Shown here in pieces: positions 27,079 through 34,680 of a DNA stretch of 64,000 nt; the first letter of the stretch is position 1; every line of letters begins with the position of its first letter. The stretch spans positions 2,914,001-2,978,000 of the forward strand of contig NZ_CP085154.1 in the NCBI RefSeq assembly GCF_022788695.1, read 5' to 3'. The position numbers were made by a program, and so were the translations under genes. A model generated the notes under the pieces. That model was given only the letters and a program-made list of their open reading frames with translations, was not told the DNA's origin and did no database searches. This stretch comes from Pseudosulfitobacter sp. DSM 107133 (GTDB lineage Bacteria; Pseudomonadota; Alphaproteobacteria; Rhodobacterales; Rhodobacteraceae).

Positions 27079-27626
27079 GCTGTGGTGGGTCCGTCGTTGT
27101 CGCCTGCAAGCAGGATGTTCTCAGAGGCCGGTTTGAACCCGATGCCTTTGCTTTGGCCACGCCACTTACGGGCGAGCGCAACAAGATGCAAGGCCGCAGC
27201 CGCAGCACCGCCACCCTTGTTCTGGCCCTTGGCGTCGGCGCGCACTTCGGCCTGTGTGCGGTTTTCAACCGTCAGGATGCCGTTGCCGATGCACAGCCCC
27301 TGCAAACCCAGCAATTGCAGCGCGCGGCTGCTGTCATTGCAGACGGTTTCGTAATGGGTCGTCTCACCGCGAATGACGCAACCAAGTGCCACATAGCCGT
27401 CAAAGTTCGACGCCCGGTCCGAGATGCCAATAGCGGTGGGGATTTCCAGCGCGCCCGGCATTTCCACCAGCTCCCATGTGCCGCCTGCGGCCTCGATCTC
27501 GGCCTTGGCACCGGCGACCAGATTGTCGGCGATGTCCTTGTAATAAGGCGAAACGACGATCAGGATTTTCACCGGACGTTCAAAACTGGGGCGGTCCAGG
27601 ACGTAATGTTGTTCATTGCCGGCCAT
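27075..27626 (-). CDS. ribH: 6,7-dimethyl-8-ribityllumazine synthase
   Basis: 183 residues; condenses the ribityl-aminouracil with dihydroxybutanone phosphate. Family motifs: VPGALEIP-like MPGALEIPTAI, ALGCVIRGETTHYE and NGILTVEN. The extra 30 residues at the C-terminus (SKGIGFKPASEN and onwards) exceed the usual length of about 155. Its ATG overlaps the ribB stop by one base and its stop overlaps the nusB start, so the operon is tightly coupled. Confidence 0.96.
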   Translation of the reverse strand: MAGNEQHYVLDRPSFERPVKILIVVSPYYKDIADNLVAGAKAEIEAAGGTWELVEMPGALEIPTAIGISDRASNFDGYVALGCVIRGETTHYETVCNDSSRALQLLGLQGLCIGNGILTVENRTQAEVRADAKGQNKGGGAAAAALHLVALARKWRGQSKGIGFKPASENILLAGDNDGPTTA

Positions 27627-28765
27627 CAGGCGTCTCCCATGATCGGGCGGGTGCCCGTGATTTCCAGATTGTATGTCTCAAGCCCGACATAGCGGGTTTG
27701 CGGGTGGTCGGTCAGCAAGACCAGTTGTTGCACCCCGAGATTGGACAGGATCTGCGCGCCAAGCCCGGTGTTCTTGACCGTGCGCGGGCCGTCTTCGTCG
27801 GTGTCCTTGTCGGTCAGCGTCTTGCGCGGCTGGCGGAACAGGCAGACAATGCCACGCCCTTCCTGCGCAATGATCTCCATCGCGCGCGGCAGTTCGCTGG
27901 CCGGCGTCGGGCCAAGGCCCAGAACATCGGTCGACACATCCAGCGCATGCGTGCGCACCAGCACCGGTTCGGGCGTGCTGATGTCGCCCTTGATCAGCGC
28001 CACATGTTCGATGCCAAACGTCTGGTCGGTGAAAATCCGCATGTCCCACTCGCCGCCGAATTCCGATGTCACCATACGCGCGTCGGTCTGGTCGACCAGA
28101 TTGTCGTGACGGCGGCGATAGGCAATCAGGTCGCTGATCGTGCCGATTTTCAGCCCGTGTTCGGCGGCATAATCCACCAGATCAGGCAGCCGTGCCATTT
28201 CACCGTCGGGCTTCATGATCTCGCAGATCACCGACGCAGGGTAATGCCCCGCCAGCCGCGCCACGTCGCAGCCTGCCTCGGTGTGACCGGCGCGCACCAG
28301 CACCCCACCGGGGCGGGCGCGCAGCGGGAACACATGGCCGGGCGTTGCAATGTCGGCCTGCCCCGCCTGCGGATTGATTGCCGTGGCCACGGTCAGCGCC
28401 CGGTCGGCAGCGGAAATGCCGGTGCTCACACCTTCGCGCGCCTCGATGCTGACGGTGAAAGCGGTTTCATGGCGCGACGAATTGTGCATCGCCATCATCG
28501 GCAGACCCAGCTCTGCAATCCGCTCGGCGGGCAGCGTCAGGCAAATCAGCCCGCGCCCGTGGGTGGCCATAAAGTTGATCGCCGCCGCATCGGCAAACCC
28601 TGCCGGAATCACCAGATCGCCTTCGTTCTCGCGGTCTTCGTGGTCCACCAGAATAAACATCTGACCGGCCCGCGCGGCCTCGATGATCTCTTCGATGGGG
28701 CTGATCGCGCCTGCAAGACCGCCCTCGACGGGGCCAGGCGTTTCATAGGTTGTGCTGTCGGGCAT
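27626..28765 (-). CDS. ribB: 3,4-dihydroxy-2-butanone-4-phosphate synthase with degenerate RibA-like half
   Basis: 379 residues, the length of a bifunctional RibBA. The first half is a complete RibB (DHEDRENEGDL acidic loop, RHETAFTVSIEA, RAGHTEAGCDVARLAG) that makes dihydroxybutanone phosphate from ribulose 5-phosphate. The second half aligns with GTP cyclohydrolase II, but the zinc-binding Cys triad (normally near GSLRCDCG) is absent: the region reads RTHALDVSTDVLGLGP. So only RibB activity is expected, with RibA encoded elsewhere. GGGAGG precedes the ATG at 28765. It leads ribB-ribH-nusB-qor. Confidence 0.92.
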   Translation of the reverse strand: MPDSTTYETPGPVEGGLAGAISPIEEIIEAARAGQMFILVDHEDRENEGDLVIPAGFADAAAINFMATHGRGLICLTLPAERIAELGLPMMAMHNSSRHETAFTVSIEAREGVSTGISAADRALTVATAINPQAGQADIATPGHVFPLRARPGGVLVRAGHTEAGCDVARLAGHYPASVICEIMKPDGEMARLPDLVDYAAEHGLKIGTISDLIAYRRRHDNLVDQTDARMVTSEFGGEWDMRIFTDQTFGIEHVALIKGDISTPEPVLVRTHALDVSTDVLGLGPTPASELPRAMEIIAQEGRGIVCLFRQPRKTLTDKDTDEDGPRTVKNTGLGAQILSNLGVQQLVLLTDHPQTRYVGLETYNLEITGTRPIMGDA

Positions 28766-28960
28766 GGGGGCCTCCCTTGATGTGCTATCCGGCAGATAAG
28801 ACCTTTGTGCGTAAAACGCCAGTGCGGGCCGCTGTGCGCCGCGTTTACAATAAACCCTGAAGGCACAGTGTCGCAGGGTAATTTCCACCTGGCGTTGAAT
28901 TCCCCCTAGCCTGGTCCTGCGACCCGCACAGGGCGCTGTATCTTTGGGAGGAGAGACCAC

Positions 28961-30229
28961 ATGAAAATTCTGCGAACCTGCCTCTACGCCGGAGCGCTGG
29001 CGCTGGCCACGGCCAGCACATCCATCGCCCAGGACCTGCCACGCGGCGATGCAACCAAGCTGGGCTTTGACCCCGCACGACTGGCCCGCATGGACGCCAC
29101 CTTTGACGCATTGATCGACAAGGGGATGACGCCCGGCGCCGTTCTCATGCTGATCCGCGACGGCAAGATCGCGCATCTGTCCACCCTGGGCAAACGCACC
29201 CCCGATGGTGAACCGATGAGCGATGACACCATCTTTCGCATCTACTCGATGACCAAACCGATCACCACTGCCGCCGCGATGATGCTGGTGGAAGAGGGCC
29301 GCCTGCTGCTGGAAGCGCCCGTTGCCACCTATCTGCCCGCCTTCAAGGACATGACCGTGGTGACCGGAGAAACCGACGCCGACGGCAAACCCGTCACCCG
29401 TCCGGCCAAGGGCGTGATGACCATCCGCGACCTGATGCGCCACACGTCAGGGCTGACCTATGGCTTCTTCGGTGCGGGCCCCGCCCGCGAGGCCTATAAT
29501 GCCGCCGATGTCTGGTCCTCCGAGAACACCGGCATCGAACAGGCCAACCTGCTGGCCAGCCTGCCGCTGGAGCATGACCCGGGCACCACATGGGAATATT
29601 CGCGTTCCACCGACGTGCTGGGTGCCGTGATCGAAACCATCTCGGGCCAAAGCCTCGAAGCGTTCATGACCGCGCGCATCTTTGACCCTCTGGGCATGAC
29701 CGACACGGCGTTCTATGTGGACGACGAAGCGGATTACCCCCGCATCGCCGAAGCCTTCCCCGATCAGGCGCAAGTGGGCAGCAGCGACATATTCGATCCG
29801 CGTGTACGCAAACCCAACCAATCGGGGGGCGGTGGGCTGATGTCCACCGTGCACGATTATGCCAAGTTCGCGCAGATGATGCTGAACGGCGGCGAGTTGA
29901 ACGGCACCCGCCTGCTCTCGCCCAAATCCGTGCAGCTGATGACCTCCAACCATCTCGAAGGCATCACACCCGGCAAATACTACCTGCCCGGCCCCGGCTA
30001 CGGCTTTGGCCTCGGCTATGCCGTGCGACTGGAAGACGGCAACGCGCCCTCCTTTGGGACCAAGGGCGATTACAACTGGGGCGGCGCGGCTGGCACCGGT
30101 TATTACGCCGACCCCGCCGAAGACATGATCGCGCTGCTGATGATCCAGTCCCCCGCCAACCGCGGCCCGCTGCGCCTGATCTTCAAGAACCTTGCGTTCG
30201 CGACCATCGCCAACAGCCACGCCGATTAA
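28961..30229 (+). CDS. Exported serine hydrolase (beta-lactamase/EstB-like)
   Basis: 422 residues with a Sec signal peptide (residues 1-23, cleavage after SIAQ or nearby). The class C fold motifs are Ser96-Met-Thr-Lys99 (IYSMTKP) and Tyr213 in WEYSRSTD. The third motif is replaced by Trp-Gly-Gly (NWGGAAGTGYYADP), as in EstB-like esterases and some D-aminopeptidases. It is likely a periplasmic esterase/amidase. It has its own terminator (30239-30268) and sits between the divergent ribB operon and ribE. Confidence 0.88.
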   Translation: MKILRTCLYAGALALATASTSIAQDLPRGDATKLGFDPARLARMDATFDALIDKGMTPGAVLMLIRDGKIAHLSTLGKRTPDGEPMSDDTIFRIYSMTKPITTAAAMMLVEEGRLLLEAPVATYLPAFKDMTVVTGETDADGKPVTRPAKGVMTIRDLMRHTSGLTYGFFGAGPAREAYNAADVWSSENTGIEQANLLASLPLEHDPGTTWEYSRSTDVLGAVIETISGQSLEAFMTARIFDPLGMTDTAFYVDDEADYPRIAEAFPDQAQVGSSDIFDPRVRKPNQSGGGGLMSTVHDYAKFAQMMLNGGELNGTRLLSPKSVQLMTSNHLEGITPGKYYLPGPGYGFGLGYAVRLEDGNAPSFGTKGDYNWGGAAGTGYYADPAEDMIALLMIQSPANRGPLRLIFKNLAFATIANSHAD

Positions 30230-30238
30230 ACCGAAAAA

Positions 30239-30268
30239 GGCCCCGCACATCCACGCGGGGCCTTTCTT
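30239..30268 (+). terminator. Rho-independent terminator of serine hydrolase gene
   Basis: Perfect 8-bp stem GGCCCCGC / GCGGGGCC with an 8-nt loop, followed by TTTCTT and preceded by AAAA, 10 bases after the stop codon. The canonical form gives high confidence. Confidence 0.85.
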
Positions 30269-30274
30269 CATCTT

Positions 30275-30332
30275 GCCAGATAAACTCCGGGGGAGCGCCA
30301 CAGGCGCGGGGGCAGCGCCCCCGAATTTATCC
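30275..30332. repeat. Dispersed GC-rich intergenic repeat, copy B
   Basis: Contains CTCCGGGGGAGCGCCACAGG and GCGGGGGCAGCGCCCCC, able to form nested hairpins. The sequence CCGGGGGAG followed shortly by GGGGGCAGCGCCCC is shared with copy A (10471-10524). It lies just past a terminator and before the ribE stop. Confidence 0.5.
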
Positions 30333-30337
30333 CGAAC

Positions 30338-30925
30338 TCACCCCGCTTCGGCCAGCCGCGCCACATAGCGCGCCAACGTGTCGATCTCCAGATTGATCGC
30401 ATCGCCCACCGCCACATCGCCCCAGGTCGTCATTTCCTTGGTGTGCGGAATGAAATTGATGCCGAACACATCGCCCTGCACCTCGTTCACCGTTAGTGAT
30501 GTGCCGTTCAGCGCCACGGACCCCTTGGGCGCGATGAACCGCGACAGCGCCGCAGGCGCGCGCAGTTGCACGCGTGTGCTGTCGCCTTCGTCGGTCACCG
30601 AAATCACCTCGGCCACACCGTCCACATGGCCCGACACGATATGCCCGCCCAACTCGTCACCCACCCGCAACGCGCGCTCCAGATTGACCCGCTTGCCTTC
30701 ACTCCATGCCCCAAGGTTGGTCTTGGACAGGGTCTCGGCACTGATATCCACATCATACCAGGTGGCACCCAGCGCCACGACGGTCAGACAGACACCATCC
30801 GACGCGATGGACGCGCCCATGTCGATGCCGTCCGTGTCATAGGCCGTCTCGATGCGCGCACGCAAATCGCCTGACTGCGTCAGCGACACGACTTTTCCGA
30901 TATCGGTGATGATCCCTGTAAACAT
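30338..30925 (-). CDS. ribE: Riboflavin synthase, alpha chain
   Basis: 195 residues; dismutes two ribityllumazines to riboflavin and the uracil precursor. It has two beta-barrel repeats, each with the family motif: MFTGIITDIG with SIASDGVCLTV, then GHIVSGHVDGVAEV with SVALNGTSLTVNEV. GGGGG lies upstream of the ATG at 30925; the open frame upstream to 31147 is not coding. It stands apart from ribB-ribH because a plus-strand serine hydrolase gene lies between them, and apart from ribD because the capsule genes intervene. Confidence 0.95.
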   Translation of the reverse strand: MFTGIITDIGKVVSLTQSGDLRARIETAYDTDGIDMGASIASDGVCLTVVALGATWYDVDISAETLSKTNLGAWSEGKRVNLERALRVGDELGGHIVSGHVDGVAEVISVTDEGDSTRVQLRAPAALSRFIAPKGSVALNGTSLTVNEVQGDVFGINFIPHTKEMTTWGDVAVGDAINLEIDTLARYVARLAEAG

Positions 30926-31079
30926 GGCAAGTGCCCCCTGAAACTGTTCCCTCCAGCTAAACATGCCTGCCCCCGCACGCAAGACCCAGACCCATTGCGC
31001 AATTGCCCGACGGCAGTCATATTTCAGCCGGATTTGGGTGGTCATTGAATGATAACCCGAACCGATTATCAGAGGACAG

Positions 31080-32372
31080 ATGACCAGCCCCACCGATCCA
31101 CAACGCGTATTCCTGTTCTTGCAGGGCCCGCACGGACCATTTTTCAACCGTCTTGGAAAAATGCTGCGCCGTGCGGATGTGTCGGTGTGCCGTGTCGGCT
31201 TTAACGCGGGCGACCGCGCGTTCTGGTTCCATCCGTCCAGCTATATCCCCTATCGCGGCACCGCCGAGGATTGGCCGCAAACCTTTGCCGACCTGTGCAG
31301 CGCGCGCAAGGTCACCGACATCGTGCTGTATGGCGACACCCGCCCGATCCACGCCAGCGCCGTGGCCGAGGCCAAGCGGCGCGGGATCACCGTCCATGTG
31401 TTCGAAGAAGGTTATATGCGGCCCTATTGGGTCACCTACGAACGCGGCGGCACCAACGGCCATTCACGTCTGATGGGAATGACCATTCCCCAGATGCAAA
31501 AGGCGCTGGCCATGTCCGACATGGAAGCCCCGCTGCCCCCCGCCCATTGGGGCGATATGCGCCAGCATGTGTTCTACGGGGCGCTTTATCATTGGTTCGT
31601 GATGTTCCGTAACGGCGACTACCGCAATTTCCGCCCGCACCGCAGCATCAGCGTGACCAAGGAATTCCAGCTGTATGTGCGTCGCCTGCTCTTGATGCCC
31701 GTCTTGGCCATCGACCGGCGTATCAGCACGATGCGGGTGCGCTATGGCGGATTTCCCTATCACCTGGCGCTGCTGCAACTGGAACATGACTCCAGCTTTC
31801 AGCAACATTCGCCCTTTGACACCATGTCCGACTTTCTTGAGGTGGTGATCGAGGGCTTTGCCAAGGGCGCACCGGGGCACCACCACCTTGTGTTCAAGGA
31901 TCACCCGCTGGAAGACGGCCGCGTGCCCGTGCGCCGCGCCGTGCGCAAGCTGGCGCGCGACTATGGCGTTGCAGACCGCGTGCATTATGTGCGCGGCGGC
32001 AAGCTGGCCGGGCTGATGAACGAAGTGCGCAGCGCCGTGACCGTCAATTCCACCGCCGGCCAACAGGTGCTGTGGCGCGGCATCCCGCTCAAGGTGTTCG
32101 GCCGCGCGGTCTATAACCAGCCCGAATTCGTCTCGGACCAGCCACTGGCCGAGTTTTTCAAAGCCGCAAAGCGTCCCGACAACAAGGCCTACAAGGATTA
32201 CCGGCGCTACCTGCTGGAAACCTCGCAATTGCCCGGCGGTTTTTATTCGGCACGCGGGCGGCGGCAATTGATGCGCCATGTGGTCGATATGATGCTGTCG
32301 CCCGAGGATCCCTATGACGCGCTGAAATCGGGCACCGCGGCTCCACGGCAACAGTTGCGGTTGGTCAACTGA
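31080..32372 (+). CDS. kpsS: Capsule polysaccharide biosynthesis protein, KpsS-like Kdo transferase
   Basis: 430 residues. KpsS-type enzymes add the first Kdo of the linker that joins group 2 capsules to a lyso-phospholipid. Family features: VFLFLQGPHGPFFNRLGKML at the N-terminus, FEEGYMRPYW, FKDHPLEDG and the NSTAGQQVLWRGIPLKVFG block near the C-terminus. AGAGGA precedes the ATG at 31080. An inverted repeat TGATAA-N10-TTATCA (31050-31071) lies directly upstream. It is followed by the broken export-lipoprotein gene and kpsC. Confidence 0.92.
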   Translation: MTSPTDPQRVFLFLQGPHGPFFNRLGKMLRRADVSVCRVGFNAGDRAFWFHPSSYIPYRGTAEDWPQTFADLCSARKVTDIVLYGDTRPIHASAVAEAKRRGITVHVFEEGYMRPYWVTYERGGTNGHSRLMGMTIPQMQKALAMSDMEAPLPPAHWGDMRQHVFYGALYHWFVMFRNGDYRNFRPHRSISVTKEFQLYVRRLLLMPVLAIDRRISTMRVRYGGFPYHLALLQLEHDSSFQQHSPFDTMSDFLEVVIEGFAKGAPGHHHLVFKDHPLEDGRVPVRRAVRKLARDYGVADRVHYVRGGKLAGLMNEVRSAVTVNSTAGQQVLWRGIPLKVFGRAVYNQPEFVSDQPLAEFFKAAKRPDNKAYKDYRRYLLETSQLPGGFYSARGRRQLMRHVVDMMLSPEDPYDALKSGTAAPRQQLRLVN

Positions 32373-32891
32373 CCAACACTACCCCTAGCGGTAGATTTTC
32401 TGTTCGGATTCAGCTAGCTTGATCCCAAATACCCCGAAGCAATCGGGGATTTCGAGGCAGAACAAGAATAGGTCGAGGAGACCGCGCAGTGATTTACCAT
32501 GGTTTCAAGTGGGCGCGCCCTGTCGCGCTGCTGGCAGCGTTGGCTGTTGTCAGCTCGTGTGGCTTGCCGCAAGTGGGTCCGAACAAACGGCAGATTTTCG
32601 CAGGCTCGGTTCAACGCGAAGGTGATTCCTTTATCGTTTCGGTCAATGACCGCGTCACCCGCGCCACTTCGGTTGTCCCTGCGCTTGGCTTTTCCGATAG
32701 CTTCAAGAACGCCGCACAACTGGGATCGGACACGATCCAGCCGGGCGACGTGCTGGGCCTGACCATCTGGGAAAACGTCGATGACGGCCTGCTCGCCGGT
32801 GAAGGCATTAAAGCGTTTCTAACAAAACCTGAATCGCTGGGGATTCCCAAACTGGCCTGATTGTGATTCATCCTGTTTGGGAGGATGAACA

Positions 32892-33278
32892 ATGTCAGCA
32901 CCTTTGCCATCAGCGCTACGTGCGCGGTTTCAGAGATATATTGAGGAAGGGTTAAGCGGGCGAGCGGCGGCAGCACGCTTGAAGCTGTCGCCAGCAACGG
33001 GCGCCCGGTGGCGGCATCAGATCCAAACGACGGGCCGGGCTGATCCTGCCGTACAGGGTCGTCCAAAAGGGTCAGGAAAATTGGCACCCCATGTTGGTTT
33101 TTTCGAAGAGTTGATTGCTCAAGACCCTGATATCACACTGTTTGAGCTGCGTGATGCGCTTGCTGATGCAACCGGACTGCAGGTCCAGCACTCTGCTATC
33201 GGGCATCTGCTAAAGCGTCTCGGGTTCACGCACAAAAAAAGTCACTGGTCGCTACCGAACGTCACCGTGCCAAGGTGA
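32892..33278 (+). CDS. IS630 transposase, N-terminal part (OrfA)
   Basis: 128 residues. Helix-turn-helix region at about 15-45 (EEGLSGRAAAARLKLSPATG) and a second HTH-like domain (LFELRDALADATGLQVQHSA) ending KRLGFTHKKSHW. GGGAGG precedes the ATG. Near the end lies a run of seven A (33234-33240). Slipping back one base there joins this frame to OrfB and yields KKSLVATERHRAK, which is the expected continuation in this family. The unshifted product is a truncated DNA-binding protein. Confidence 0.9.
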   Translation: MSAPLPSALRARFQRYIEEGLSGRAAAARLKLSPATGARWRHQIQTTGRADPAVQGRPKGSGKLAPHVGFFEELIAQDPDITLFELRDALADATGLQVQHSAIGHLLKRLGFTHKKSHWSLPNVTVPR

Positions 33279-33850
33279 GGCGACGACGTGAGGACTGGTT
33301 CACACACCGTTTGCCAGCCATTGCGCGGATGCCGGAACGCGTTGTCTTTCTTGATGAAACAGCGGTCAAAACGAACCTCGCCCGGCTGCGCGGCTGGGCC
33401 CCGCGTGGCGAACGCCTGACGATGGATGCGCCCTTCGGCAGTTGGGGAACCCAAACCCTGATTGCGGGGCTAACACAAGAGTCTCTGATCGCACCTTGGG
33501 TGATCAAAGGCGCGATGGATGGTCCTGCCTTCGCGGCCTATGTGCAAAAGGTCCTGATCCCTGAGATCGCGCCAGGCACAGCCGTGGTTCTCGACAACCT
33601 CGCGACGCATCACAACAAAGAAGCCGCTGCGGCGCTCAAGGCTCATGGATGCTGGTTCCTCTATCTGCCGCCATATTCGCCAGACCTGAACCCGATTGAG
33701 TTGGCTTTCTCCAAATTGAAGGCTCACCTCAGACGCATCAGTGCGCGATCATTCACCTCGGTGTTCGAAGCCCTTGGCGAAATCTGCGCAATGTACTCCC
33801 CGCAGGAGTGTACAAACTACTTTCAGGCTGCCGGATATGCCTCAGGTTAA
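33275..33850 (+). CDS. IS630 transposase, catalytic part (OrfB)
   Basis: 191 residues from the first in-frame GTG, but probably translated only as an OrfA-OrfB fusion. DDE catalytic residues are the Asp of VVFLDETAV, the Asp of VVLDNLATHHN and the Glu of NPIELAFSKLK. It also contains the typical LRGWAPRGERL and FLYLPPYSPDLNPIE. All are intact. It runs to 13 bases before the right inverted-repeat tip. Confidence 0.92.
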   Translation: MRRRREDWFTHRLPAIARMPERVVFLDETAVKTNLARLRGWAPRGERLTMDAPFGSWGTQTLIAGLTQESLIAPWVIKGAMDGPAFAAYVQKVLIPEIAPGTAVVLDNLATHHNKEAAAALKAHGCWFLYLPPYSPDLNPIELAFSKLKAHLRRISARSFTSVFEALGEICAMYSPQECTNYFQAAGYASG

Positions 33851-34680
33851 ATTAGAAATGCTTTAATGCCACCCAGCTGGAAGAGGTTCAGGTCGACGGC
33901 GCCGGATTTATCTTTGTGCCCTATGCGGGGCGCATCCGTGCCGCAGGCAACAGCCCCGAAGCGATCCGCCGCATCATCACCGCCAAGCTCGAAGAACAAA
34001 CCCCCGACCCGCAGGTGCAGGTGCGCCGCATGGCTGGTGACGGCTCGACCGTGTCGCTGATCGGCGCGGTTGGCGGTCAGGGCGTGTTTGCCATCGAACG
34101 TCCCACCCGCACGCTGGGCGCCATGCTGGCCCGCGCGGGCGGCGTGACCATCGAACCCGATGTTGCCCAGGTCACCGTGATCCGCGGCTCACATCGCGGC
34201 AAGATCTGGCTGCAAGACCTGTATGACCACCCCGAACTGGACATCGCCCTGCGCGGCGGCGACCGGATTCTGGTCGAGGAAGACACCCGCGCCTTTACCG
34301 CTTTGGGTGCAACCGGCGGTCAGGCCCGTGTGCCCTTCGAAAGCCAGAACATGAGCGCGCTGGAAGCCATCGCACAAGTCGGCGGCCTGAACCCCGCAAC
34401 AGCCGATCCCACCGGTATTTTCGTGATGCGCAACGAAGACGCTGCGATTGCCAATTCGGTGCTGGGCCGGGGCGATCTGCAAGGGGCACAACGGATGGTC
34501 TATGTTCTGGACCTGACACAGCCCAACGGCATGTTCGAAGCGCGTGATTTCCTGATCCGCGACGGCGACACGCTTTATGTCACCGAAGCACCCTATACCC
34601 AGTTCACCAAAATCCTCTCGGCGCTGACAGGGCCCGCGGCCTCGGCCGACTCGCTGGCGCGCCTTGCCGGGAACTGACAC

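Larger units (their letters stand above)
32811..33863 (+). mobile_element. IS630-family insertion sequence
   Basis: 1053 bp bounded by TA target duplications (32809-32810 and 33864-33865). Terminal inverted repeats: left AAGCGTTTCTAA..AACCTGA, right (reverse complement) AAGCATTTCTAA..AACCTGA, about 22 bp with few mismatches. It encodes orfA and orfB read as one transposase by -1 frameshift. All three catalytic acids are present and both ends are intact, so it may still be mobile. Insertion at TA is the rule for this family. Confidence 0.95.
32489..34677 (+). pseudogene. Polysaccharide export lipoprotein (Wza/KpsD-like), disrupted by IS630
   Basis: The N-terminal part (32489-32810) starts at GTG 32489 after GAGGAG and has a lipoprotein signal ending in the lipobox VSSC. 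It continues to GEGI, where the insertion element begins. Removing 32811-33863 and one TA copy restores a single frame (GEGINATQLEEVQVDG) through to the stop at 34675-34677, about 378 residues, the normal Wza length. The second part carries the export and SLBB domains (FVPYAGRIRAAG, VGGQGVFAIE, GGLNPATADP). The gene should make the outer-membrane channel for capsule, so it is probably non-functional here. Confidence 0.93.

Noticed and set aside
28770..28955. Possible FMN riboswitch before ribB (a GGTGGAAATTACC-like segment).
   Set aside because: Only a short resemblance; the GGCGGT and GCCCGCGAGC parts of the aptamer are missing.
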